This document shows positions 53,189-63,123 of a stretch of DNA of 64,000 nucleotides, one piece after another. The DNA lies in contig JAWHQI010000185.1 of the NCBI GenBank assembly GCA_033032865.1, forward strand, positions 5,146,001-5,210,000. The letters run 5' to 3'. Position numbers and translations under genes: made by a program. The notes beneath the pieces were generated by a model. That model saw only the letters and a program-made list of their open reading frames with translations, was not told the origin of the DNA and did not search any database. Numbering within the stretch: position 1 is the stretch's first letter; each line of letters starts with the position of its first letter. Origin of the DNA: Dactylorhiza incarnata. Taxonomy: Eukaryota; Streptophyta; Magnoliopsida; Asparagales; Orchidaceae.

Positions 53189-54672
53189 TTAGTGTGTGTG
53201 ATGTGCATCTCTATTGTGTGCATGAATCTCATCATATTTAGAACTTAAAATTAACTTGACATTAACAAGATGAAATCAAATAGAATTGCCTCTTCATTCT
53301 AGGTCTATAAATTTCAAAACTCTATAATTGATTACATGCAAACCAATTATATATGTTTAGCATATTTTGCATAACATCCAAATTCATTATCCTAGTTGCA
53401 CCTCTTGGTATATGCTCAATTTAGTGTCTATGCTAGGATTATCAATATTGCGACATGCTAAAGGTCGAGAAATTTGAGCTTTAAAATTCATGAGTACAAT
53501 GTGGTTTCAAAATCCATTATATGTTCTAAAAAAGCAAACTCATGTTTTATGAATCAATCCTTAGACTAAAATGCTTAGTATATCCATAATCATTAACCCA
53601 TGACTTGGGTCTCACAATAGCAAGGGCGTAGGATTGTGTGCATTAGAGACCTAACCTCTAAGTCATGTCTTGTACTTAACTGGGGAGGGTTCCAGTAGGG
53701 CCTTGCGAGGCACTGGGGGGAAAGAGTGCTAGGTTGATCATCATCTTTTGTATGCATATGGGATTAACACCCCAAGCTACGGCATGTGTGCAGCTCCTCA
53801 AGTCCATTTGTCTCTTAGTACGGGGCTATAGTGTGTAGACATATAGTTAGGGTATATTATTGTTGGGTATACTCATATTATATTCATTGCATGAATATTA
53901 TCACACTCTTTATACTTAAATCATGCATATTTGTTTTTGTTCTAACATTGCATCTTGTGTTTGCATATTTTATTATTTTGAGCTTTAATGATTTTACAAA
54001 ACACAAGTATTTGAAAAATCACCAAAAACATGAAAAAAGAGCCTTCAAATCTAATCAATATACTCTGAAATTTCAACTGAAGGAAGGTCTCTTTATAATA
54101 CAAATGAATTGTGAAAAATGTTTTTCAAAATAACAAAATTTGCATTTCTGTCTTGGCGTTATGAAGCTAACGCCTGGCGTTAGCTCCTTTGCTCCAAATT
54201 TTTTTTTTGTTTTGAATAATTTTTGGTATTATTTTAATGTTTTGTGTGTTTTATTTCTCTGTTTGTAAAATATTTTCTATCTTTTTGTTTCCTTTAAAAC
54301 AAAATTTTATTTCTTTTAAAAAAAAATATGTATTTTCTCATACATTATTTTGGGTGTATCTCTCTGGCATAGAATATCATTTATTGAAAGGGCTATTAAA
54401 GACTTCTATGTTTTCCAGAGAATATATATAAAACAAACAAATACAAAATTACAAAACAATTTCAAAGAATAAAAATATGTTTTTTTTCTTTATGTGTTTA
54501 TTGTTTTGTGCATATATAAAAATTCAAAATTTTATAAAAACTAATTGTTATTCATTGTCATTGTCAAGGATGATTAATTTTATCAATTAAAGATTAAATA
54601 CAATGTTTAATTTAACATTCAAGTTTCTTAAAAAACATTGTTTTGTATTTGTCATGCCTTGAAAATTATCTT
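53189..54672 (+). other. SireD internal noncoding sequence, right of AthC
   Basis: No gene that I can support. It includes AACTTGACATTAACAAG-like AT-rich text, a GGGGAGGG/GGGGGGAAAG stretch near 53680-53730 and a GCTAACGCCTGGCGTTAGC dyad near 54165 like those in the SireD LTR. Confidence 0.6.
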
Positions 54673-54677
54673 GTTAT

Positions 54678-55745
54678 TGTTGGATCGGTTGGCGCCCTTA
54701 GAGGGGGGTGAATAAGGGTTTTCAAAAACTTTAGATTTTATTTAGAAAAACTTTGGAATATTGCAATATTAAAACAAGAAGTCAAGTAAAACAAAAAGAG
54801 GGACAAGCTTTATTGATATTAAATAAGTTTTACAAAACTTGATCTAAATGGCGCTAGAGATCGGAGGCGAATAATAAAAGCTCTTTTCGTTTTCTATCCC
54901 GACTCGCTTCCCCACGAACCGGTGGCCCTAGCCTTCTCCTTCCCGGATTCGACCTCAAGCCGCTCTAGCCAATCCTTCCCCGGATGTCGCCTCGAGCACC
55001 CCCTAGACCTAGCCTAGATCTAGTCGCCAACACGAGGCGAATTTCAACCCTAAGTCCTACTCCAGACCTAGTCGCCAACACAAGGCAATTTCACTACCGT
55101 TTACAAAGAAAGATAAATAAAATAATAAAACCTCCCTTAAGATGAACTTCTGTAGATGGAGGCGAAGATCCGCTGTAGAATCAGCGTTTGTCGAAGCGGA
55201 CTTCGGTCGGATGAAGCGTGAAGAAGTCCTCCTTCAGAAATTCTCTCTAAGCTTTTGGTGGGAATATCTCTCTGAAACTTCCTCTATATGCTGTGGCACG
55301 AAGCTCTGTAGTTTAGGGTTGTAGAGGAGTAAGGAATACGGAGCCAAGGGGTCCTTTTTATAGCCTAAGCGCAACCGTCAGCGCTACCTCTACCGCCAGC
55401 GCTATCCCTGATTAAGTAATGTTTTGCGCAGCAGGATCTTCAATCCGCGATAACATTTTGCTCTATGCCTCTTGTTTGCCATGATACCGCCAGCGCTAGT
55501 AGCTACCGCCAGGCGCTAGCTCCTTCTAAAAACACTGTCGGAATCGCGCTAATCATCGCTAGCGTCGGGCGCTATCGCTACCGCCGGCGCTAGTGGCCAT
55601 GTTGGAATTCTGGCCTCAATTTTGGGGACAACCATCCTTGAGTCATATGGACTTTGTTTTCCTGCACACTTAAACACACAAGATCAAATACACATAGGAT
55701 TTGTTATTCTCAAACCTAGGAGATGCGGAAGACCATGTTCCAACA
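54678..55745 (-). repeat. Solo LTR of a SireD-related family
   Basis: 1068 bp with TGTTGGATC...TTCCAACA ends and TSD GTTAT (54673-54677 and 55746-55750), and no internal region. On the element strand it ends with TTCACCCCCCTCTAAGGGCG like SireD. It has a CGCCAGCGCTA / TACCGCCAGGCGCTAGC dyad cluster at 55375-55605 followed by CTATAAAAAGG (55355-55364). Solo LTRs arise by recombination between the two LTRs. Confidence 0.9.
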
Positions 55746-55750
55746 GTTAT

Positions 55751-56990
55751 GTGCAATGAAATTGATTGTAGATAAACATGTGTAGAAATGCTTAGCATGC
55801 CTCTAAGTATGAGTAATGTATTATGTTTGATAATGATTCACTCGCTCACTTATTTTTGATAACTTACATGTGTTTACAATCTTATTCTTGCATGATTGTA
55901 TAGTGTAATAACATAAGTAATTAAAATGCTTAAATAGATTACCTACACAATATTGAATTGGTTATTACAATTCTGTCTTTCATGCACTTATTCTTTAGAG
56001 AAATTTGGTTTCAAATTCAATTGCTATGTTTGCAAAAATAGTGAATTCGGAGTCCTTGGTCATAAAAATCAAAATTAAATAAAAATAGAAGACAAGGAAA
56101 ACTCCACCTAAGAATTGTAAAGTGTCTTGTAGCAAACAATTTTTATACCACTTCTCTTAGTACACCGGATCAAAAATATGCTAAAAAGTATAAAAGTGAT
56201 CCCCCAAGCACTACTTTGCACCCTGATAAGTCTTAATAAGCATTGTGTGTGCAGAGCACCTTGGTAGTTGTACTATTTATTCAGGTGCATTGAAATATTG
56301 TGGAAGTAATAATATTTGTGTATTTTAATGGTGTGCTATTTTATTATATAAGTCATGTGTTTTTGATTGATTCACTTGCATACTTTATCAAAACACTATT
56401 TTGTACACATCATTATCTTTCATAAAACTTCTACTCATGAGAACTGGATCCTGATGCTCTTCTATACTATTCTCTACAAACTTAAGTAAATGCACTAGAT
56501 AGCAAAGCATGATCGCTACAATGTTTATTTTACTTGAAATTTAAATTTTATTACATTGTAGTTTTTGTATCTTTTCTTGATATTATGAAATCATGCTTGC
56601 AGTTTTATCTTAATGGTATATCATCTCTTCAATCTTTAACTCAAACATCAGCTTTTCTAATTTAAAACTCATTATCCTTTATATGATTTTATCTTCTAAA
56701 ATGATGTTTATGTTTAAGAGTACTTATTATATTCTTCTGCTAAGTTTACCACTTATGCTCATTCATGTCTATTATTTTTTTAACACCGTGGTATTCTTTT
56801 CTTTTTCAACAATTAGTATCTTAAAATAGAATGCTTACCTTATCATGTCAGCTATGTTGCTTACTACTATATGTTCCATCATGCTTATATTTTTCTTAAC
56901 AAGTAGTATTTAACAAGATTTTGATTGCATCCTATTATTCTTCTCGATATAGAACATATTACACCTTATTGCACACTTTCACCTAAACCC
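55751..56990 (+). other. SireD internal noncoding sequence
   Basis: AT-rich, with no gene visible and no pol remnants that I can recognise. Confidence 0.6.
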
Positions 56991-57457
56991 TCTTTTGATA
57001 CTACCAAAAAGGGAGAATAAATTACATAAATCTAATATTTAGGGGGAGTGCATTATAATAATATCAAACTAAGAAAAGGGCATCTTTGTAGGGGGATTAA
57101 TCATATAGGAGGTGCATACACTATCATATGCTCGATCATGGCAATCCTTCAATAAGTGGTTCTTAATCAATCTTAGTAGATATACACTCATCCCTACCCA
57201 CTTTTGCTAATAACAAAGGGGGAGAAGAAATTGAGAAATCTAGTAAAATAGATATTTAGGGGGAGTAAATTATAAGAGAACACTTATGTAGGGGGAGGAC
57301 TTCATATAGAAAGAGTATGCATTATCGCTTTCAAATCTATCAAGCTTTTAACATGTTATTCATGCATATCTTATTACTGCACTTATCTATAAACACAAAT
57401 GGTCTTAAGCTCACTAATTTTTCATACAGGTATTTGTTATTATCAAAAGGGAGAGAT
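56991..57457 (+). other. SireD multiple polypurine tracts
   Basis: AAAAAGGGAGAA (57006), AGGGGGAG (57041), TAGGGGGATT (about 57089), AAAGGGGGAGAAG (57215), AGGGGGAG (57258), TAGGGGGAGG (57289) and the LTR-adjacent AAAAGGGAGAGA (57445). This is the Sirevirus multiple-PPT signature. Confidence 0.88.
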
Positions 57458-58914
57458 TATTGGAGCCTATGTTCCGCATCTCTTGGTTTGAGAATAACAA
57501 ATACCATGTTGTATTTGATCTTGTATTTTGTGTGTTTATAGTGTGCAGGTTGTACAGGAATTATAGATACGCATCCCTATGAGTAGTATGCAGATTGGAT
57601 ATGATTCTCTAGAAAGAGAGTTAACGCCCCACTCTAACTCTTAACGGCCGGCGTTAGCGTTAACGCCCCGCATTAACTTTTTCGTTGATAAGGGATGTCG
57701 AAAGAGGGAATGACGCCGAGAAGAAGTACCACCGAGTACCAAGAGACAACACCAGTGTTGACTCTTAACGCCCATGTTAAGTCCACAAACTACCACGATC
57801 TTGACGGTTGCGCGATTTCAGCCATAGCAGTGCACGATCACTAACGCTGGCGTTAACTCTTAATGCCAGGCGTTAGCTCCCGTGCCTATTTAAAGAGCAG
57901 CCCCTCTCATTATTTTGTTGTTGATTCCATTGCCTCTAAAGCCAGCATTCTGATTCTTTTGAGAGAGGCTCGTGTACAATAATTGAGAGATCTCCCTTAG
58001 GCAAACATGAAGATCTAAAGAAGATTTTGAAGGAGAAGGTCTACAACGCATATTCCATACGAAGGACGATCGCTTCAAGAATGACAGCGTCTACATCGCC
58101 TTCATCTTCACCTTCAGAATTTCTTGGGGAGTTTCTCTTACTTTACCCTTATCTTGTAATCTTTTATTTTATTCCTTTTGTAATTTATGTGGAGAAATCG
58201 TTCAGGGAGAACGTCGGATTCCGGGAAGAATTCCGTGGGTAAATTTGTCGCGGTTGTTGGCGTCTAGGTCCTTGTACGGCTTAGGGGGTAATTCGTCGCC
58301 TTGTGCGTGGTGACTAGGTTGAGGGTAGATCTAGGGGGTGGCTAGAGGCCTTATATGGGGATAGATAGGCTATATCCAACCGGTCCTTGGCAGAAGGACC
58401 GGTGAAACATCAAAAAGTGATTTTTATATTCTAGCATTGATTTCTAGCGTTATAGAAATCAAACATTTGTATAATGAAGTTCTTATGAAATAAAATCTTA
58501 TCCTTAAATGTTTTCATTCAATTAATTTTATTTCCTCTTTAAGAATGCGTTAAATTATATTTTCATCAAAGCATTAAAACAAATATTTGTGTAATTATCT
58601 TTATAATACAATATTCATTTTCATTATCTCTGATTTTCTGGAATTGTATTTTATTAAAGTTTCATAAGTAAAATCTCCTTGATATAATTCTGAGCAGCTT
58701 AATTTTCTAAAGAGATAACGCCTAGCGTTAACACTTAACGCCAGGCGTTAGCAACAGTGAGGAAAAAGTTCTGTTAACCTTATTTGGAATATTAAAATAT
58801 ATTTTCCTATAAAATATTCCGAAACTTCAGTCACAAACCCTGATATTTTTAATTAAGATTTAAATTCCATAAAACACTTATTCACCACCTCTAAGGGCGG
58901 CGTAAGATCCAACG
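57458..58914 (+). repeat. SireD 3' LTR
   Basis: 1457 bp matching 25439-26908. Its first TG is changed to TA and its last base to G (CCAACG), so both ends are mutated. TSD GAATC follows at 58915-58919. Confidence 0.94.
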
Positions 58915-59266
58915 GAATCAAGAAAACCTGAAGGCTGATCTACATAGACTTCTTCTTTGAGGTCACCATTAAGAAAAGATGACTTCACATCTATCTGATA
59001 GACTTTGAATCCTTGGTAGTCTGCATATGCCAAGAACAGTCTGATGGCTTCCAATCTGGCCACAGCGGCAAAATTCTGATGAAATTCATCCCCTCTTCCT
59101 GTCTGTAACCCTTTGCCACTAGCCTTGCTTTATTCTTAGTGATGATTCCATTCTCATCCAATTTATTTCTGTAGACCCACTTAGTTCCTATTATATTCTG
59201 TCCTTGGGGTCTAGGAACCAACTTCCATTCTTTGCATCTCTTAAATTGGTCCAGCTCCTCCTGCAT
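58915..59266 (-). pseudogene. SireE RT, N-terminal part
   Basis: [39 protein letters not shown] and KARLVAKGYRQEEGMNF, then a frameshift near 59070 into ARLEAIRLFLAYADYQGFK and YQIDVKSSFLNGDLKEEVYV (first catalytic Asp). It is interrupted at the DS-IYPNY codons by SireD and continues at 25438. Confidence 0.9.
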
Positions 59267-59925
59267 TGCAGCAATCCAAAATAGATCCTGATTTGCTTCC
59301 TCAAATTTCTAGGGTTCAATTTGAGAGAGAAAACTCAGGTACAATGCTTCATTCACAGCTCTACTCCTTATCAGCACTCCTTGGTTGACATCTCCTATTA
59401 TTTGCTCTTGAGGATGATCTCTCATTTGTCTCAAGGCAACTAGCAGTATTTTGGGAACTTCTACTGTGGCAGGTTCTTCAGGTTGCATTTCCTCTGTTAT
59501 TTCTGAGCCTTCTATAGCCTCTTCTTCAATTTCAACTGTTGTTGAGTGGTTATTATCTTTAATTGAGGTCTCAGCCTTGTCTTCAATGGAGAACTTCTCC
59601 ATTTTCTCTTTGTACCTGCATTCACTAGAGAACTAGACCAACCTTTATATATAAGGCTAGTCTCATCAAATACAACATGTACAGATTCTTCCACTGCTTG
59701 GGTATTGATGTTGTACACCCTATAAGCCTTGCTATAGGAGTTGTAACCAACAAGAATACCCTCACTGCTTTTCTCAGCAAACTTGGTTAGCCTTGTCTTC
59801 CCATTATTAAGTACATAGCATTTACTACCAAAGATCCTAAAGTAGGATAAGGTAGGTTTTCTTCCTTTCACCAGTTCATAGGAAGTCTTCTTGTGGTCTT
59901 TGATGATGGAGTCCCTGTATATCAC
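59267..59925 (-). pseudogene. SireE integrase C-terminus and linker
   Basis: 59512-59925 has KTSYELVKGRKPTLSYFRIF, SSEGILVGYNSYSKAYRVYN and VHVVFDETSLIYKG. 59309-59602 is an acidic linker (TVEIEEEAIEGSEITEEMQP) ending DHPQEQIIGDVNQGVLIRSR, a block also present in SireK ([18 protein letters not shown]). The two pieces are in different frames. Confidence 0.85.
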
Positions 59926-60690
59926 ATGACAAGCAGTGTTGACAGCCTCTGCCCAAAAGTATTATGGAAGAGAGGAATCACTTAGCATTGTCCTACTTGC
60001 CTCTACCAAGGTTCTATTTTTCCTTTCTGCAACCCCATTCTGTTGAGGAGTTCTAGGGGAGGAAAATTCTTGGGAGATACCCGATTCTTGGCAGAATTCT
60101 GTCATGGATCTTAACTGAAATTATGTACCATGGTCACTTCTGAACTTGACCACAGTACAGTCCATCTCATTCTGGATCTGCCTGACAAAGTTCTTCATGA
60201 TATTTAAGGTATCTGACTGCTTTTTAAGGAAGAATATCCAAGTGAACCTCGAGTAATCTTCAACTAACACAAGGGTGTAAGCCTTCCCTCCCAAGCTGAG
60301 AACTGACATAGGACTAAATAAATCCATATGCAATAGAAATAAGCACCTAGAGGAATCTTTGTCAGAAAGGCTTTTAAAGTTGGTCCTTGTCTGCTTCCCA
60401 AGTTGGCAAGCTTGACAAGGACCTTCCTTGATGCACTTAATATTAGGTCCATTTCTTACTAGGTCTTGTGAGAAAAGCTTGTGTATGGTCTTATCATTAA
60501 TGTGTGCAAGTCTCTTATGCCATTGTACACATAGAGCCTCTTTGTCATTAGCTACAAGACACATAGGCATGGAAGAATTTGAATTAAAGAAATTTAAGCA
60601 GTAAACATTACCACTCCTAGTGCCAGTTAAGATAGCCTCAAAGTCTAAGGACTTCTTAATCAAACACTTATCCTTGTCGAAGATGATTAC
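59926..60690 (-). pseudogene. SireE pre-integrase and integrase core
   Basis: CVQWHKRLAHINDKTIHKL with a downstream CQAC pair (zinc-binding His/Cys), HMDLFSPMSVLSLGG (first Asp) and VEDYSRFTWIFFLKKQSDT, then VKFRSDHGT followed by a stop at 60121-60123. After that come RTPQQNGVAERK-like and SLP-YFWAEAV blocks with another stop near 59965. TatG inserted upstream at 60691, so the Gag and protease end of SireE is outside the window. An apparent ORF start at 60723 is TatG sequence. Confidence 0.9.
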
Positions 60691-60837
60691 TGTACAACCC
60701 CGATGTTCGCCACTCGCGCTCAAGGAGGCGAGCCCAGAGGGGCGAACCCTGATCTCCGGCGAGGTAGGTCAAGGAAGAGCAAGAGACTGCGCAGGCGAGC
60801 GAGCCCAGCGGAGGGGAGTTAACCAGCTTCCTTGAAA

Positions 60838-61260
60838 TTCGCCGAGGTGGCGCAGGCTCGCGAGCTCCACTCGCGAGGAAGGCCATTTTGGGGTGCGGAT
60901 AGCCATTCTGGGATTCGCCGAGGTGGCGCAGGCTCGCGAGCTCCACTCGCGAGGAAGGCCATTTTGGGGTGCGGATAGCCATTCTGGGATTCGCCGAGGT
61001 GGCGCAGGCTCGCGAGCTCCACTCGCAAGGAAGGCCGTCTTGGGGTACAGTTAGCCATTTTGGGGTGCGGATAGCCATTCTGGGATTCGCCGAGGTGGCG
61101 CAGGCTCGCGAGCTCCACTCGCGAGGAAGGCCATTTTGGGGTGCGGATAGCCATTCTGGGATTCGCCGAGGTGGCGCAGGCTCGCGAGCTCCACTCGCGA
61201 GGAAGGCCGTCTTGGGGTACAGTTAGCCATTTTGGGATGCGCCGAGGTGGTGCGGGCGAG
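60838..61260 (+). repeat. TatG LTR tandem array (76 bp unit)
   Basis: GCCGAGGTGG starts at 60841, 60917, 60993, 61089, 61165 and 61241. Spacings are 76, 76, 96, 76 and 76; the 96-bp unit has a 20-bp insertion (CGTCTTGGGGTACAGTTAGC region) that recurs in the last interval. Open frames of 85-136 codons on both strands here are repeat artefacts. Confidence 0.95.
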
Positions 61261-61518
61261 CGAGCCAGGCAATGTGGCGATAGTAATTCGGGGGCTCACT
61301 GACCCAGAGGCTTGCGAGCTCCTCTCGCGAGGAAGGCCTCGGGGCAGGCCGGTTCGCCCAGTAAAAGTCCGGGAAGGGATTTTTACCAAGAGGCCCCTGG
61401 TGGTCTGCGGTTAGCTTCCTCAAACAGCGGAGTTTGGCTGTTAGCAGACCAATCCGGTGTGCGGATAGTGAGAATGGACAGCGGGATTTGGTTATTGACA
61501 GACCACAAAACTAAAATC

Positions 61519-61526
61519 TATAAATA
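61519..61526 (+). promoter_or_regulatory. TatG LTR TATA box
   Basis: TATAAATA, at the position equivalent to TatF 17971-17980. Confidence 0.65.
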
Positions 61527-61879
61527 GACCTCAAAGGGCACCTTGGAAGAGGGCGGTTCATTATCTGAGCTCTTCTCTCCCTAGGTCGCTTTGGTTTGGG
61601 CTCTCTAGCTCTCCAAGGTGCCCGAGTCTTAGCTTTGGCTTGGGAGGGGAAGCGCTCAACGATCTTCCGGGTTAGTGGAGGGACCTCCTCGCTGAGACTA
61701 GGGTCTTCGTTCTTTGCTCGAGTCGTCAACCTTACCTCTCCCGAGGGACCGGTAAGGGCTAGCTGCCCCTCATCTCGGTGAGGGCCCCGAGCTCCACTCG
61801 AGACCGAGAAATCGGTTTCAACATTTTGGTGCGGTGAGCGTGGAGCGCGGCTGGTTCAAGAAAGTCCCAGAGAAGAGTT

Positions 61880-63121
61880 ATGGCTGGAGATGAAGAGCAG
61901 GGCGAGGAGTTCGGCGAGACCCCTCAGGAGGCAATGGCTAGGATGTTCGCGGACTTCAGGAAGGAGGTGCTTGACACCTTGGGGTTCACGGTCACGGCTC
62001 TGCGGAGTGAGTTCGCGACCCCGGCACCTCAGGCGACCACTCCCCCAACAGCAGTCGGCGAGAGGGCACCAGGAGGAAGGGCTGGAAAAGAAGTTGCCAT
62101 TGAACCAGGACATGACAGGGAAGGGCGAGTGTTGTTCGCCAGTCCGGCGAGCCCGGTGTTAGCGAGCTCCGCGCCGGCGAATTCGGTGCCGACGAGCTCT
62201 GCCCCAGCGAGCACGACACAGGCGAGCGCACGCCAGGAAAACGCGACGATAGCCGGGGTGGTTCAGGCGAGCGTCGCCCTCGCGAGTGCGATCCCAAGCT
62301 TGGCGAGCGAGCTGGGTCCGCGAGCCGAGCGAGAGAAGATGGTAGGAGGGGGAAGCCCCTTCTGCGAATTAGTGTTGTCTGCGCCCGTTCCGGCGGGATT
62401 CGGAGAATGGGATAGAGTGTACTACAATGGCAGAGATGACCCAGTTCAGCATCTGCAGTCTTTCGAGGACTCGGTCTCCATCAGGACGATGTCCGATGCC
62501 TTCAAGTGTCGGCTCTTCGCCGTCACTCTCAAGGAGAAGGCCAGGGACTGGTTTCATTCGCTTCCGGCAGGCTCCATCTACGCGTTCGAGGACCTGCGCC
62601 GTAGTTTCTTGTTGAGATTTTCAACTTCAAAGAGGAGGAAGAAGGACGCTGATTCCCTCTTCGCGGTGAAGCAGGAGTCCAGGGAGACGTTGGCTCAGTA
62701 CGCGGATCGGTTCCAGGAGGAAGTGCAGCTCACTCAGGAGGTGCCCGGGTTTGCACTTCAACTCGCATTCACGGTCGGGTTGAAGGAAAGCTTCTTCAAG
62801 ATGGCATTGAAAAGAAAGGCCCCCGTCTCCTATGAGGAGCTGATGGAGAGGGTGGCGGAGGAAGTAGCAAGCGAAGAAGCCAACCCAGAGCTCACCAAGA
62901 GGCTGGCCAAGCTCGGTGAGCCGGAGGTGAGGCAGCAAGAGGTCAGAAGAAGAGAAGAGCCCCGGGCCCCGGAGGGGGGATGGAGGCCGCAGGGTGGAGG
63001 AGTGCAGGGGCAAGGAAGGGGTTATGGCCCAGGAAGGGGTAACCGTTTCGAGGGACAATGGAGACCCCCCCAGTTGGGGTGGAGGCAAGGCCCGATGCAT
63101 TTGCCTCCCCCACCTCAATAG
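61880..63121 (+). CDS. TatG Gag polyprotein, N-terminal part
   Basis: ATG at 61880, 413 codons. An Ala/Pro/Ser-rich N-terminus (residues about 50-150) precedes the retrotrans_gag domain (about residues 165-330): FEDSVSIRTMSDAFKCRLF, LKEKARDWFHSLPAGSIYAF, FSTSKRRKKDADSLFAVKQE and YADRFQEEVQLTQEVPGFAL. An Arg/Gly/Pro-rich RNA-binding-like tail follows. It would build the virus-like particle. TatF 12651-13759 is a broken relative. The frame ends at TAG 63119-63121 but stays open beyond it to the window end. TatF has sense codons at this point (CCT CAG CAA ACC ATG), so the TAG is probably a nonsense change, and the true product would be longer. Confidence 0.88.
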   Translation: MAGDEEQGEEFGETPQEAMARMFADFRKEVLDTLGFTVTALRSEFATPAPQATTPPTAVGERAPGGRAGKEVAIEPGHDREGRVLFASPASPVLASSAPANSVPTSSAPASTTQASARQENATIAGVVQASVALASAIPSLASELGPRAEREKMVGGGSPFCELVLSAPVPAGFGEWDRVYYNGRDDPVQHLQSFEDSVSIRTMSDAFKCRLFAVTLKEKARDWFHSLPAGSIYAFEDLRRSFLLRFSTSKRRKKDADSLFAVKQESRETLAQYADRFQEEVQLTQEVPGFALQLAFTVGLKESFFKMALKRKAPVSYEELMERVAEEVASEEANPELTKRLAKLGEPEVRQQEVRRREEPRAPEGGWRPQGGGVQGQGRGYGPGRGNRFEGQWRPPQLGWRQGPMHLPPPPQ

Positions 63122-63123
63122 GC

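Larger units (their letters stand above)
25439..58914 (+). mobile_element. SireD: Sirevirus-type copia element, gag-only, hosting later insertions
   Basis: LTRs at 25439-26908 and 57458-58914, TSD GAATC on both sides, intact iMet primer site, a degenerate gag, no pol, and a run of AGGGGGAG tracts before the 3' LTR. The internal region is opened at 28971/53184 by AthC (TSD CTTGT) and at 54677/55746 by a solo LTR (TSD GTTAT). It sits in the RT gene of SireE. Confidence 0.92.
60691..61823 (+). repeat. TatG 5' LTR
   Basis: 1133 bp, TGTACAACCC...GGTTTCAACA, with the same termini as TatF. It contains the 76-bp tandem array (60838-61260) and TATAAATA at 61519-61526. The downstream part (TTCCGGGTTAGTGG, CTCGCTGAG, GGTTTCAACA) parallels TatF 18115-18284. 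Confidence 0.9.

Noticed and set aside
53831..54133. 100-codon frame in SireD right internal region
   Set aside because: AT-rich, hydrophobic and Lys-rich text without any recognisable domain; expected by chance.
60691..60723. N-terminal residues of the open frame 60121-60723
   Set aside because: They come from the TatG LTR fused by insertion into SireE, not from a real chimeric gene.
60668..61423. Several open frames of 60-136 codons in both directions
   Set aside because: Shadows of the 76-bp LTR array of TatG.
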